Below, piece by piece: positions 23,365 to 31,556 of a DNA stretch of 33,748 bases. Under the pieces are notes generated by a model that saw only the letters and a program-made list of their open reading frames with translations, did not search any database and was not told where the DNA came from. The stretch lies in NCBI GenBank assembly GCA_026710795.1, contig JAPOQK010000015.1, forward strand, positions 1-33,748, written 5' to 3'. The DNA comes from Candidatus Poribacteria bacterium. GTDB taxonomy: Bacteria; Poribacteria; WGA-4E; WGA-3G. Both the position numbers and the translations under genes were made by a program. Position 1 is the first letter of the stretch, and every line of letters begins with the position of its first letter.

Positions 23365-23949
23365 TTATTCGCTTATAGTATCTGGATTCCGCGATCTCTT
23401 CTGGGACTCAAATACACCTACAATAGGCAGAATAAAACCAATAGCAGTTAAAAACGCACCGTATTTGATTCCACTATTTAATGTACCTGCGATTTTTAGG
23501 TCGAAATTCAAACTGAAAACAACAATCAAAAAACAGCAAAGTCCAATACAGCTATTTATTAACAAGAACACTCTCGAAAAAGCATGTAAATTGTCTTGTC
23601 GGTTTAACAAAATACTTACACCAATAATTACTAAAGAAGTGAAAAAAGCGAATGTAATAAAGGGACTTCCACCATGCTCCTTTACGACAACTGGTAATAC
23701 CTGTAACAATATTAATAAACAGAAAAATCCGATGAATATGAGGATAGTTCCTAAAGTGAGAGACATCGAATAATACTGATAAATACCAAAACCAAGAAAT
23801 CCTAAGAAAATTAAAAAGAGAAATATTGATGCGTGCAAACCGTCAATAGCAAGTTCAACACCTGAATATATTCCTACCCAAGGCAAAGCAAAACTGAAAA
23901 AGGCAATTATCCCTCCTGCCAGTGCAAGATAGCGCGAATATTGTTTCAT
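23365..23949 (-). CDS. Tandem membrane protein family, member 1 (about 6 TM)
   Basis: 194 residues. First helix MKQYSRYLALAGG ... FALPW, then several hydrophobic helices, the family core IIGVSILLNRQDN with LLINSCIGLCC, and the closing helix KYGAFLTAIGFILPIVGV. It is clearly a paralogue of the next five genes. It has two extra helices (about 40-85) between TM1 and the core. No enzymatic or transport signature is visible. Its ATG overlaps the TGA of member 2 as ATGA, so the pair is translationally coupled. Confidence 0.8.
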   Translation of the reverse strand: MKQYSRYLALAGGIIAFFSFALPWVGIYSGVELAIDGLHASIFLFLIFLGFLGFGIYQYYSMSLTLGTILIFIGFFCLLILLQVLPVVVKEHGGSPFITFAFFTSLVIIGVSILLNRQDNLHAFSRVFLLINSCIGLCCFLIVVFSLNFDLKIAGTLNSGIKYGAFLTAIGFILPIVGVFESQKRSRNPDTISE

Positions 23950-24803
23950 TCCTCATCTCCTGTAGAAGTAGTTTCCTGTTCAGGTATATCTTGAGTTGCT
24001 TTGCTTTCCTTCGTTTCAATACTGCTCAATACCCCAATAATGGCAAGGATATATCCAATTGCGGTTAGGAACGCTCCATATTGAGGGTTGTATAGAGTGC
24101 GTGCACCGAACTTAAGATTTAGACTCACGCTAAGGAATAGAATTAAGAATATGCAGAAGCCTATACTACTGCATATTAACACTAAATACGTTGTCCAGGA
24201 TTGCCACGGAGATTGTCGGACTAACCTATATATGCTAACCCCTATGATGGTTAATGCAGCAATAAAAGAAATAACAAACAGGTTAATTCCTATCTCATTA
24301 ATAGCAAACGATAAAGCAAAACAGAACAACATGCCAATCCCACCAATGCTGAGTGAAAGTATTTTACGCCATGACATTTGATATATCTGTAAGTTGGCAA
24401 CATATACACAAAACCCAGTTATTGCCAAAGCAAGAAAAAATAGTAAAGATATACCGCTGATTCTATTGAGGAATGAGAATATGTCGTTAGATCGCCACGT
24501 ACGAGGAAAAAGACTGATACCGATAAATATGTCAACAACAATAGAAAAGAATAAGAGGGACAAACCAGATATGATAAGTACTGCTATTTTAGATAATAGA
24601 TGCCATTCGGTATAGCGGTTTAATAAAGAAAAACTGAAACAGATGATTGTTAGACCGATAATGAATAGAATTGTAATCAATGTGCCTGCACCACTATTTG
24701 CAAGTAAAGCACCTGAAGAATTATCATTTTCCCACGGCAATGCAAAACCGAAAAATGCTAAAATTCCACCCACTATTGTTATTAAATGTGAATATCGTTT
24801 CAT
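23946..24803 (-). CDS. Tandem membrane protein family, member 2 (internally duplicated)
   Basis: 285 residues, the longest member; ATG with AGGAG upstream. It begins MKRYSHLITIVGG ... FALPW and ends QYGAFLTAIGYILAIIGV with an acidic tail (PEQETTSTGDEE). The core occurs twice: FIIGLTIICFSFSLLNRYTE about 47-66 and FIAALTIIGVSIYRLVRQSP about 180-199, each followed by a hydrophobic hairpin. It is therefore probably a fusion or duplication of two family units. Confidence 0.8.
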   Translation of the reverse strand: MKRYSHLITIVGGILAFFGFALPWENDNSSGALLANSGAGTLITILFIIGLTIICFSFSLLNRYTEWHLLSKIAVLIISGLSLLFFSIVVDIFIGISLFPRTWRSNDIFSFLNRISGISLLFFLALAITGFCVYVANLQIYQMSWRKILSLSIGGIGMLFCFALSFAINEIGINLFVISFIAALTIIGVSIYRLVRQSPWQSWTTYLVLICSSIGFCIFLILFLSVSLNLKFGARTLYNPQYGAFLTAIGYILAIIGVLSSIETKESKATQDIPEQETTSTGDEE

Positions 24804-24850
24804 TCCTCTTCTCCTTGAGTATCTGCTTCGTCATCTTGTTCCGCAATAGG

Positions 24851-25198
24851 TTAAGTGTTATCCTTAGCTTTAGGAAAGAACCTTACTCCCGCGATAGTCA
24901 GAAAAAACCCAACCACAGTTAGGGTCGCACCATATTCAATATATCGTAGATTACTAAAATGATCTCCCAATGCTATCAATAAACCAGTGATACTGCTAAT
25001 GAGTATAAGGATTTTGGAACGCCATATAAGGATACTACCAATAGTTACTAAAGAAGCAATTAAAGCATAAGTAATAGTCCCAAAACTGTCATTAACACAA
25101 TGCCAAAACCCGGATCTACCACCTTCCCACGGAAGATGGAAACAGAAGAATGTAAAAAGACCGCTACCAAGTATGAAAAACCGTTGATATAATTTCAT
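24851..25198 (-). CDS. Tandem membrane protein family, member 3 (short; probable nonsense-truncated tail)
   Basis: 115 residues from the second ATG (25198), which has AGGA seven bases upstream; the first ATG at 25204 abuts it. It has four TM helices: ILGSGLFTFFCFHLPW, the core LVTIGSILIW, ILISSITGLL and YGATLTVVGFFLTIAGV. After the TAA stop the same frame continues PIAEQDDEADTQGEEE and ends at a TGA that overlaps the ATG of member 2. That acidic tail resembles member 2's own tail, so the TAA may be a recent nonsense change. Confidence 0.75.
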   Translation of the reverse strand: MKLYQRFFILGSGLFTFFCFHLPWEGGRSGFWHCVNDSFGTITYALIASLVTIGSILIWRSKILILISSITGLLIALGDHFSNLRYIEYGATLTVVGFFLTIAGVRFFPKAKDNT

Positions 25199-25253
25199 TC
25201 TCATTTCCTCTGTGTATTAACATTTTAGACACAACAGAACAATGCGCTATATT

Positions 25254-25760
25254 CTACTTGCTATCCGTAGTAAATAGATCGAAAGTAGGAATGTTGCATG
25301 CTCCTATGAAAGTAAGTACATATCCAATAAATATACCGTAAACACCATATTGAAGGTTAAATACTTTATCAAAATTTAGCGTTGTCTGTGGATCTCTTGC
25401 TGAGTTTGTCCCAGCAGTTACGGTAATATAAGGTCTCAGTTCAGTTGCTATATGATTTAATGATAGAAAAAAACTAAATGCTCCAACAATACAACTTATT
25501 ATGATGATAGTTCTTAATATCCTCGGTGTTTTCTTTATGGACAAGTAGATACAGATACCAAGAATTGTAATTGTGAAGATAAGGGCAAGGGTTGTAAAGT
25601 TTAGACCTCTTGTTGCTTCCCGAATACCTATTATTTTCGTAACTGATTTACCCCCTATGGCGGACATGTCAATTACCACCCAAGGCATAAAGAAACACAA
25701 AAGAACAATAATCACACCCGCAAACATTATATACAGTGAGTAACGTCTCATCATATTCAT
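25254..25760 (-). CDS. Tandem membrane protein family, member 4 (4 TM)
   Basis: 168 residues as listed; ATGs at 25754 and 25751 are possible alternatives, and alignment with the paralogues favours MRRYSLYIMFAG. TM1 ends in FFMPW, the core is ITILGICIYLSIKKTP with IIIISCIVG, then a polar extracytoplasmic loop (PYITVTAGTNSARDPQ) and the last helix YGVYGIFIGYVLTFIGA. No function recognised. Confidence 0.75.
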   Translation of the reverse strand: MNMMRRYSLYIMFAGVIIVLLCFFMPWVVIDMSAIGGKSVTKIIGIREATRGLNFTTLALIFTITILGICIYLSIKKTPRILRTIIIISCIVGAFSFFLSLNHIATELRPYITVTAGTNSARDPQTTLNFDKVFNLQYGVYGIFIGYVLTFIGACNIPTFDLFTTDSK

Positions 25761-25818
25761 CTTACTATCAATTAATTGAATTATACTTACTTGGTATTAT
25801 GTTCACTTCTAATAGAGA

Positions 25819-25857
25819 TTTGTAGGTTGGTTTTCGTTCCTCAACCCAATCTACAAA
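25819..25857. repeat. Hairpin repeat (TTTGTAGGTTGG type)
   Basis: A 39-base hairpin in the gap between members 4 and 5: TTTGTAG and TTGG on the left, CCAA and CTACAAA on the right, with one G-T pair and a loop of about 14 bases. A related half-sequence (TAGGTAGCAACTTGGGTT) occurs at about 20692-20710. It is distinct from the TGTAGGAGCGACC family. Confidence 0.65.
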
Positions 25858-25915
25858 CTCATTCATTTCTGTTATACCGAACTCACGTTAATCTATAGTT
25901 ATATGGGATTAACTC

Positions 25916-26482
25916 TTATTCGTTATCGTCAATGGCAGCATCTGTTTTTGGTATGTTCCACGCACCGATGAGCGTAATAATAAAACAAATGACTGTTGCA
26001 ATCCCACCGATTTGGATATTCCCATTTGCAGTGTAGGTCGTATTACCTATGCTACGAAGTCCATTTTCACCTACTACCGTTACAAGCAAAAATGTGAGAA
26101 GAAGACACCCAATTCCTATACCACTACTAATGAGAACAAATAGTTTAGATTTCCTCGGATTATGTTGGGTTAACATATAGATGCTACAACCTGCAGAGAC
26201 AATGGATGCAATTAAAACAATCGTGATTATATTCCAACCGGCAGCAATTTTAAAACCTAAGTAATTGTGATGCGTCACGGGAACATCATTTCTTATCCTT
26301 CCTTGTTCTGTGACAGGTCTGCTGAATCTTGCAATGGCACCACTACTTAATTTTTCTTTTTTTACGTCGGTTTCCCAACTTTTCTTATATCCACCACTCG
26401 TAAATGTAACCCATGGCAACGCAAAACAGCATACTACCAGAATACTGCCAGCCAAGGTTATTAGAATTGAATATTGTTTCAT
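25916..26482 (-). CDS. Tandem membrane protein family, member 5 (4 TM)
   Basis: 188 residues; ATG with AAGGA upstream. MKQYSILITLAGS ... FALPW opens TM1. A long polar loop of about 55 residues follows (YKKSWETDVKKEKLSS to VTHHNYLG), then the core IVSAGCSIYMLTQHNP with FVLISSGIGIGC, another loop and a last helix ending ITLIGAWNIPKTDA. The end GAWNIPK is shared with member 6 (GAWHIPK), so these two are the closest pair. Confidence 0.75.
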   Translation of the reverse strand: MKQYSILITLAGSILVVCCFALPWVTFTSGGYKKSWETDVKKEKLSSGAIARFSRPVTEQGRIRNDVPVTHHNYLGFKIAAGWNIITIVLIASIVSAGCSIYMLTQHNPRKSKLFVLISSGIGIGCLLLTFLLVTVVGENGLRSIGNTTYTANGNIQIGGIATVICFIITLIGAWNIPKTDAAIDDNE

Positions 26483-26545
26483 TTTCTTTTCCTTGAAGAA
26501 AGGAAGAATAAATTATAGTAGACATAATAGTCTGCACACAACAAA

Positions 26546-27025
26546 CTATTCATTATTTATTATAGATGTATTTACTTTTGGTATGTGCCACGCGCCGATA
26601 AAAGCAAGAATAAATCCGGTGACTGCACCGAATATTCCGATGTGTATGCTAAAGATTTCGTCTAATTTCATATCTGAACCAGCGAAAAATCCTGTGTGTT
26701 CTGCTAAGAGCGGGGTTAATGCAATTCGAATAAACGTTAACAGAATGCATAAAACCCCGATACTACTACAAATTAACACAATTTTTTTTTCTTGCTTAGG
26801 TGTATCTTGCTTCATCATATAGATACTAATGCCTATAACCGCTACAGATGCAATGAAAGCAGCAAGGGTAATAATGTCCATGTTCCCTATCGCGTACGTA
26901 AAGCCCGAAATGCTAATAGTTTCCTGACCCAAAGACGACATATCAACCTTTAACCACGGAAAAAAGAAGCAGAGAAAGGCAATGACGCTTCCTACTAAAG
27001 GGAGTATGAGGGGATTCTGTCTCAT
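26546..27025 (-). CDS. Tandem membrane protein family, member 6 (4 TM)
   Basis: 159 residues from ATG 27025, which has AGGAA seven bases upstream. An open frame extends to 27178 but only through intergenic sequence. TM1 is LPLVGSVIAFLCFFFPW, the core is VAVIGISIYMMKQDTP with IVLICSSIGVLC, and the end is FGAVTGFILAFIGAWHIPK. As first gene of the run on the minus strand it is probably nearest the promoter. Confidence 0.75.
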   Translation of the reverse strand: MRQNPLILPLVGSVIAFLCFFFPWLKVDMSSLGQETISISGFTYAIGNMDIITLAAFIASVAVIGISIYMMKQDTPKQEKKIVLICSSIGVLCILLTFIRIALTPLLAEHTGFFAGSDMKLDEIFSIHIGIFGAVTGFILAFIGAWHIPKVNTSIINNE

Positions 27026-27108
27026 AGTGGGTTCCTCAAGGATTTCTTGTTTAAAATGTTCAATAGTAGGCAGGCTATTATATAACCCACCTACAATAGT
27101 TGAGTATC

Positions 27109-27906
27109 TTAACGCGCACCACACGCCTGCAAACACGCCTGCATGTGTCCACGCGATTCTGCAGCGATTGTGCAACATTGCTCCATACTATATTCTCTTG
27201 CACCAATCACTTCAAGGTTAAGTGGACCTGTATAGCCGTTTTCATGCAAAACACGAATGTAACCAACAAGGTCAATATCCCCTCGTCCGTTTGCCTGCAA
27301 TTCAGGGGCACCCGGACCACGTTCCGTCCCCTTACAATCACGGATATGCACGTGTTTCACTCTTGAGACAACAGCTGCAATCGCTTCAACAGGATCTTCT
27401 CCCGCACGGTGAATGTGTGACGGATCCATGTCAATACCGAATGCTGGAGATGTAATCTCTTCCATCACTCGTAGCGTTGTCGGTGTGTTGTAGATACTTG
27501 CACCGACGTGTGCCTTGACGCATAACGTAACACCGTAGTGTTCCGCCCGTTCAGATAGACTACCCAAAGAATCGATAACCGGACCCCAGGCAGATTCATC
27601 ATCAGATGACCCACCAGGACCGCAATTCACAATCGGGATACCGATCTCAACAGCAGCTTGAAATGCCAACTCCATTCTCTCAGGATCGCGTGAGGGTTGT
27701 TCCATCGCTAACAACTCAAGTTCATATTCTTTTGAATAGCGTTTGATGTCATCAGCAAGTTCCTTCCAATTGGCAAGAACAAGATGCTGACTCATTCCGT
27801 CAATAGCAGAAAGTTCAATACCATCGTAGCCAGCCATTGCAATGTGTTTGAAGGTGGTTTCCATATCGTAACCGCCAAATAATACTGAATTTGCTCCTAA
27901 TTTCAA
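27109..27906 (-). CDS. Sugar phosphate isomerase/epimerase (xylose isomerase-like TIM barrel)
   Basis: 265 residues from a TTG start at 27906, chosen because AGGAG lies nine bases upstream and no ATG fits. TIM-barrel motifs are GYDGIEL with Glu31, GIDMDPSHIH (Asp161, His164), VKHVHIRDCKG (His187, Asp190) and LNLEVIG (Glu232). These form the divalent metal site of the AP-endonuclease-2/xylose-isomerase-like family. At the strand that often carries a Glu it has Lys131-x-His133 (VKAHVG). It follows the Gfo/Idh/MocA gene by 41 bases, a very common pairing for cyclitol or sugar catabolism. Confidence 0.88.
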   Translation of the reverse strand: MKLGANSVLFGGYDMETTFKHIAMAGYDGIELSAIDGMSQHLVLANWKELADDIKRYSKEYELELLAMEQPSRDPERMELAFQAAVEIGIPIVNCGPGGSSDDESAWGPVIDSLGSLSERAEHYGVTLCVKAHVGASIYNTPTTLRVMEEITSPAFGIDMDPSHIHRAGEDPVEAIAAVVSRVKHVHIRDCKGTERGPGAPELQANGRGDIDLVGYIRVLHENGYTGPLNLEVIGAREYSMEQCCTIAAESRGHMQACLQACGAR

Positions 27907-27947
27907 ATGTGATTTCTCCTTCTATAGTGTCATAATCAGATGTACTC

Positions 27948-29027
27948 TTACAGACCACTCAATGTAGGCAGGGGATGTGGACGCACCAAGATTCCTCCCT
28001 GTTCATAAGATTCCATCGCAGCCCATGTGTATTCAAGCGCAGCGAGTGCGTCTCTACCAGAGGCACGTATCTTCTCCTTCGGCACACCGTTTGTAATGTC
28101 CTCTAAAAACGCGTGTATCCTTAACGGGAAGGTCTGTCCAAAGTCTGAGATACCCGATTCTGTTACAACCGTATCTCCACCTTCAGGTGCTCCAGGGGAG
28201 GGCCAAAAAGTAACCTTTTCAATACAGTTTTCAATGCAGAATGTGCCACGTGTCCCAGCAAGTTCAACGCTCCACCAACCACCAAGTCCGAAGGTCGCAT
28301 CTCCACGTTGACTGAGCAGATATCCGATACAACCGTTTTCAAACCGAAGGTGAATGCTGTTTATAGACACCATCAGATCCCCTTCACGACGACGAAAATG
28401 AGGACGTTCCATAAATGCTTGCACATGTGTCACGTCACCACAGAAATGACGCATCACACTAAAAGGGTGTGATAGAAACGCTTTCACATGAAAATAGGGG
28501 AAACCGTCAGAACGCGGTGCGTTAGAATAACTATAGTTGAATTCTCCACCAGCAAACCCCATCTTATGTAAGATATAGACCATTTCTCCGACCTGTCCAT
28601 TGTCAATATATTCTTTTGCTTGTTCCGCAGGTGGTGTGAAGTAATGGTTGAGATTGCAGCCAAGATAAAGATCCTCTTCAGCTGCCTTCGCGACCATCTC
28701 GCGTGCCTCTCCAATATCATTTGAGATCGGCTTTTCGACGAGTACGTGCTTACCTTTATCAAGTGCCTCCATCGTCGGTTCATAGTGCCAACTACCGTTC
28801 TCATTCCCACCCGTCGTGACATCAACAATGTCCAAATCGGGTTCTCCATCAATCATATCGGCTAATGTATAGTATGCCTTCACACCGAGTCGTTCTGCCG
28901 CGCTATCCGCACGTTCTTTCATAATATCGCATACCGCAACCAGTTCTGCTAAATCATCATTTGCGTGGCAATTCGCATGATTATTCCCAATACCACTCAT
29001 GCCAACTACGCCAACTTTTAATGCCAT
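27948..29027 (-). CDS. Gfo/Idh/MocA family oxidoreductase
   Basis: 359 residues; ATG with AAAGGA upstream. The Rossmann start is VGVVGMSGIGNNHA at 5-18, the substrate/cofactor motif is HVLVEKPIS with Lys99 in EKP, and the C-terminal alpha/beta domain includes GEMVYILHKMG and ELAGTRGTFCIEN. This family oxidises or reduces sugars and cyclitols with NAD(P). The substrate is not readable. It is co-transcribed with the isomerase downstream. Confidence 0.9.
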   Translation of the reverse strand: MALKVGVVGMSGIGNNHANCHANDDLAELVAVCDIMKERADSAAERLGVKAYYTLADMIDGEPDLDIVDVTTGGNENGSWHYEPTMEALDKGKHVLVEKPISNDIGEAREMVAKAAEEDLYLGCNLNHYFTPPAEQAKEYIDNGQVGEMVYILHKMGFAGGEFNYSYSNAPRSDGFPYFHVKAFLSHPFSVMRHFCGDVTHVQAFMERPHFRRREGDLMVSINSIHLRFENGCIGYLLSQRGDATFGLGGWWSVELAGTRGTFCIENCIEKVTFWPSPGAPEGGDTVVTESGISDFGQTFPLRIHAFLEDITNGVPKEKIRASGRDALAALEYTWAAMESYEQGGILVRPHPLPTLSGL

Positions 29028-29115
29028 TTTTATTTTCCTTTCAATACGTGAATATACAATAAATATAACTCCATTCTATATGGTTAGAGGTGCTTTTGTC
29101 AACATAATCTTATTG

Positions 29116-29270
29116 TTGTCTGAACCAAGATTATCAGGATTATAGGATTTTCAGGATTGCTTAGGTAGAACGCTCTGCTATGGTATAAATCTTTTGATAG
29201 GTGATTATGTCAATCTAAGGAAAGACATTTATCTGAGAGGAACAAATCCTGTAAATCCTGGTTCAGACAA
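29116..29270. repeat. 155-bp element with terminal inverted repeats (TTGTCTGAACC ends)
   Basis: The left end TTGTCTGAACCAAGATTATC and the complement of the right end, TTGTCTGAACCAGGATTTAC, match closely over about 25 bases, and ATTTTCAGGATT adds an internal near-repeat. There is no ORF inside. A solo copy of one end lies at 32781-32804 (ATCCTGTAATCCTCGTTCAG...). This ACCAGGATT-type sequence recurs in many bacterial genomes as a small dispersed element. Confidence 0.65.
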
Positions 29271-29321
29271 AAGGGTAGGGATTTAATGGACGGAAAAAGA
29301 AAAATAGGTTATAGATGAACA

Positions 29322-30953
29322 CTACATCTCAGCATCTTTGGCAAAATCACTGAGCACTGCGGGTGTAGCAGTATCAAAACCAACAAAGTCCATCATGCCG
29401 GCATCAATCGGGTCTGCAATGGAGAACTTATTGGCTATCATACCGACAACAGCACACTTCGCGGGTCTTCCCATCTCTTGTCGATACATATCCAGCGCAG
29501 TTTTCGGATGAATATCACCATACCACGTTTCACTGTCTGTATAGATGATGAATACATCTACCTCAAGCTTATTCTCTATCGCATAAAGCATAGGTAACGC
29601 GCAATCGGTACGCCGCATCGGTAAACCAGAGACTTTTTTAACAGCACTTGCTAACGTATCGTTTGCAGTAATAGGTAGGTCTACAAACTCATCAGAAAAG
29701 CCAAAGACATGGTAATTCGGTTCCGTCCGTGCAGTAACCAATGCCATTGCGGCAGAAGCATTGCGAGGTGTAAGTCCATTACAACCTGCAACACCACCGC
29801 GTTTCATTGAACCTGAGACATCAAGTGCCAAGAGCATATTTTTTTCACTGGGTTCAACATTATCAAATGCCATGTAAAAAGCAGCATCTAAAGCATCAAT
29901 AATCTGCGGTACTGGTTCCCATGTCAAACTACCTTTGTCTCCCTTACCGGATCTATATGTTATCAAGGCAATCAGAATCTGTATAGGATGGATAAGCGAA
30001 CGCTTAATAGCATCATCTGAGAGTCTTTCCAGCACTGTTTGTACCTCTGGGGCAAACGGTTTCAATAACCCAATCTGCGTCATCTTACCGAGGTTACGCA
30101 CCGTTGCCATCACAGGCATATTTGCTAATAACGCTGCCCAGACTTGAATTTCATTCTTCCAATCATTCGGCACCATCTCATGCGTAAATTCGTGCTTTTC
30201 AATCAGTTTGATAACATCCGCTCGCTTCTCAGTGCATTTCAATTCCTCATAACCTGCAAGCAGTTCAGGCATAGCATCTGTAGCATCGTAAGTAGTAGAA
30301 ATCTGTGTGCCATCTATTGTATCACGTTGCACAATCCGCTTGTCTGTATCAAGTCCTTTCATCCATCGGTAGATACCTCGGTTCTCACCGTAGTGGCACT
30401 TCGCAAGGACATCAGCATGCCGCCAACTGTTCCGTGACTGATACTTCAAGACCTGATATGTCAAAACGTCATCATCCTTCGTCCTATACCAATCACCGAT
30501 TAACCGCCGTACCGACCTTCCCCAACCGCGCATACCATCCATAAATGCTACAAAATTGAATAAGTGTGTTCCTATACGCGCCACGTCACAGAACACCTCT
30601 CGCACCTTCTGTTTTGTTTCCGTGTTCCCGTGCGTAAAGGCGAGTGCCAGTGCGTATAAAGCCGGATCGTTTTTCGGCGCACGTCCAGATACAGAGATCT
30701 CACGAATCCGTTCAACAACCTGAATCCCGTCCTCAGCAATGCATTGTTTGACGGAATCCACGTTTTCCTTCGTCAAATCCCACTCTTTGGCGTAATATGA
30801 ACCACCTTCTGTCCCCAATATGAGGAATCTATCAAGGTTTGTCCAGATGGTTACAGGATAAACGTATCCACCAGCAGAATTTTCGACCTGCTTTTCGTCC
30901 AACGGTTCCCGTTGATGAGGATGTAATGGGGAATACTTACGCAAATAACTCAT
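29322..30953 (-). CDS. rsr: Ro60 orthologue (TROVE + VWA; Rsr)
   Basis: 543 residues, close to the usual Ro60 length. The N-terminus QVENSAGGYVYPVTIW, DRFLILGTEGGSYY (42-54) and RHADVLAKCH (178-187) is the TROVE HEAT-repeat ring, which binds the Y RNA stem on its outside and single-stranded RNA ends in its hole. The C-terminal VWA domain keeps the MIDAS: Asp378, Ser380, Ser382 (LALDVSGSMKRGG), Thr449 (RRTDCALP) and Asp473 (YTDSETW). In studied bacteria the protein pairs with Y RNAs and PNPase or other exonucleases in RNA maturation and decay, notably under stress. Two Y-like RNA genes lie directly upstream on the same strand. No rtcB or rtcA gene is present. ATG 30953 has a weak AAGAGA Shine-Dalgarno. 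Confidence 0.95.
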   Translation of the reverse strand: MSYLRKYSPLHPHQREPLDEKQVENSAGGYVYPVTIWTNLDRFLILGTEGGSYYAKEWDLTKENVDSVKQCIAEDGIQVVERIREISVSGRAPKNDPALYALALAFTHGNTETKQKVREVFCDVARIGTHLFNFVAFMDGMRGWGRSVRRLIGDWYRTKDDDVLTYQVLKYQSRNSWRHADVLAKCHYGENRGIYRWMKGLDTDKRIVQRDTIDGTQISTTYDATDAMPELLAGYEELKCTEKRADVIKLIEKHEFTHEMVPNDWKNEIQVWAALLANMPVMATVRNLGKMTQIGLLKPFAPEVQTVLERLSDDAIKRSLIHPIQILIALITYRSGKGDKGSLTWEPVPQIIDALDAAFYMAFDNVEPSEKNMLLALDVSGSMKRGGVAGCNGLTPRNASAAMALVTARTEPNYHVFGFSDEFVDLPITANDTLASAVKKVSGLPMRRTDCALPMLYAIENKLEVDVFIIYTDSETWYGDIHPKTALDMYRQEMGRPAKCAVVGMIANKFSIADPIDAGMMDFVGFDTATPAVLSDFAKDAEM

Positions 30954-31018
30954 GATGTCTCTTATGTTGATGAAATGGCGGACAAGGATCGTATTGCGTA
31001 AATTTTATAGGTTAACAC

Positions 31019-31178
31019 AATACTTCGGCCCGCACAAAGAATGCTCCGGATAAGGGTCAGAGTCAGTTTTGATGTGCTCTACCAACTGAGCTATAGCAAG
31101 TTCATGCATAAACTTACTAACAGGACTCGAACCTGTGACCACATCATTACGATAACAAACTCAATCGACCCGGAGCCA
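31019..31178 (-). ncRNA. Y RNA with tRNA-like module, proximal copy (A)
   Basis: Read on the minus strand from 31178. The terminal stem pairs GCTCC + GGGTC (from 31176) with GACCC + GGAGC, leaving a bulged TTATCC on the 3' side, the likely Ro60 site. An inner stem GATGT/ACATC stands where a tRNA anticodon stem would be. Then come GGTC like a tRNA variable region, a T arm (31120-31136: ACAGG, loop TTCGAGT, CCTGT), a 9-bp acceptor-like stem closed by an 8-base loop (31094-31119), UA at the place of U8-A9, and a D arm (31076-31091: GCTC, loop AGTTGGTA, GAGC). D arm after T arm means a circularly permuted tRNA mimic, as in YrlA-type Y RNAs. The 3' tail CTTTGTGCGGGCCGAAGTAT is shared with copy B. 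No good promoter is visible just upstream. Confidence 0.8.
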
Positions 31179-31215
31179 CGTTGAACTATATCTATAGTGG
31201 ATTATAGAAATAATT

Positions 31216-31307
31216 CTACATTTCCTCTGTAGGAGCGATCTCCGAATCGCGACAGAACTTAGGAGCAGTCGGGAATCGGAGTTCCCTCCTACAGTTCAGG
31301 AATGTAG
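31216..31307. repeat. Diverged TGTAGGAGCGA palindrome between the two Y RNAs
   Basis: A 92-base hairpin. The inner part at 31228-31294 has arms starting CTGTAGGAG with about 23 of 27 positions pairing. Outer arms CTACATTTCCT and AGGAATGTAG extend it with one bulge. It is more diverged than the copies at 1598 and 18688. It sits between the two RNA genes, where it could end or modulate read-through. Confidence 0.75.
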
Positions 31308-31402
31308 CGTTAATTTTAATCTCTACCATATTTTCACAAAGGAGCGGACAAGGCATGTATTACGTAGGCGCATTTTACTGCGACACTTACGTGAATGGTA
31401 AA

Positions 31403-31550
31403 GTAATACTTCGGCTCGCTAAAGATAACTCTGGATAAAGATCGGAATACATCGCTCTACCGCTGAGCTACAACAGACTTCGCATTACACCACATCTGCT
31501 GGCAGGAGTCGAACCTGCGACCCGATAACGCATTCACACGACCCAGAGCA
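31403..31550 (-). ncRNA. Y RNA with tRNA-like module, distal copy (B)
   Basis: Same plan as copy A. The terminal stem is GCTCTGG (31543-31549) with CCAGAGT (31428-31434), then GGTCG/CGATC, leaving TTTATC(C) bulged. Next come GAAT/ATTC and TATC/GATG stems, then GGGTC, a T arm (31502-31518: GCAGG, loop TTCGACT, CCTGC), an acceptor stem of exactly 7 bp (CAGCAGA/TCTGTTG, one G-T pair) closed by a 17-base loop, UA, and a D arm (31454-31468: GCTC, loop AGCGGTA with the G18-G19 pair, GAGC). Copies A and B differ in many stem bases yet keep pairing, which supports a selected structure. The tail CTTTAGCGAGCCGAAGTAT matches A. The promoter at 31557-31585 fits a start at about 31550. Confidence 0.85.
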
Positions 31551-31556
31551 GTATAT

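Noticed and set aside
31076..31136. Canonical tRNA gene (T-arm and D-arm sequences on minus strand)
   Set aside because: The D arm lies 3' of the T arm, the acceptor-like stem is closed by a loop and there is no anticodon loop; the Y RNA tRNA-mimic explains this better. The same holds for 31454-31518.
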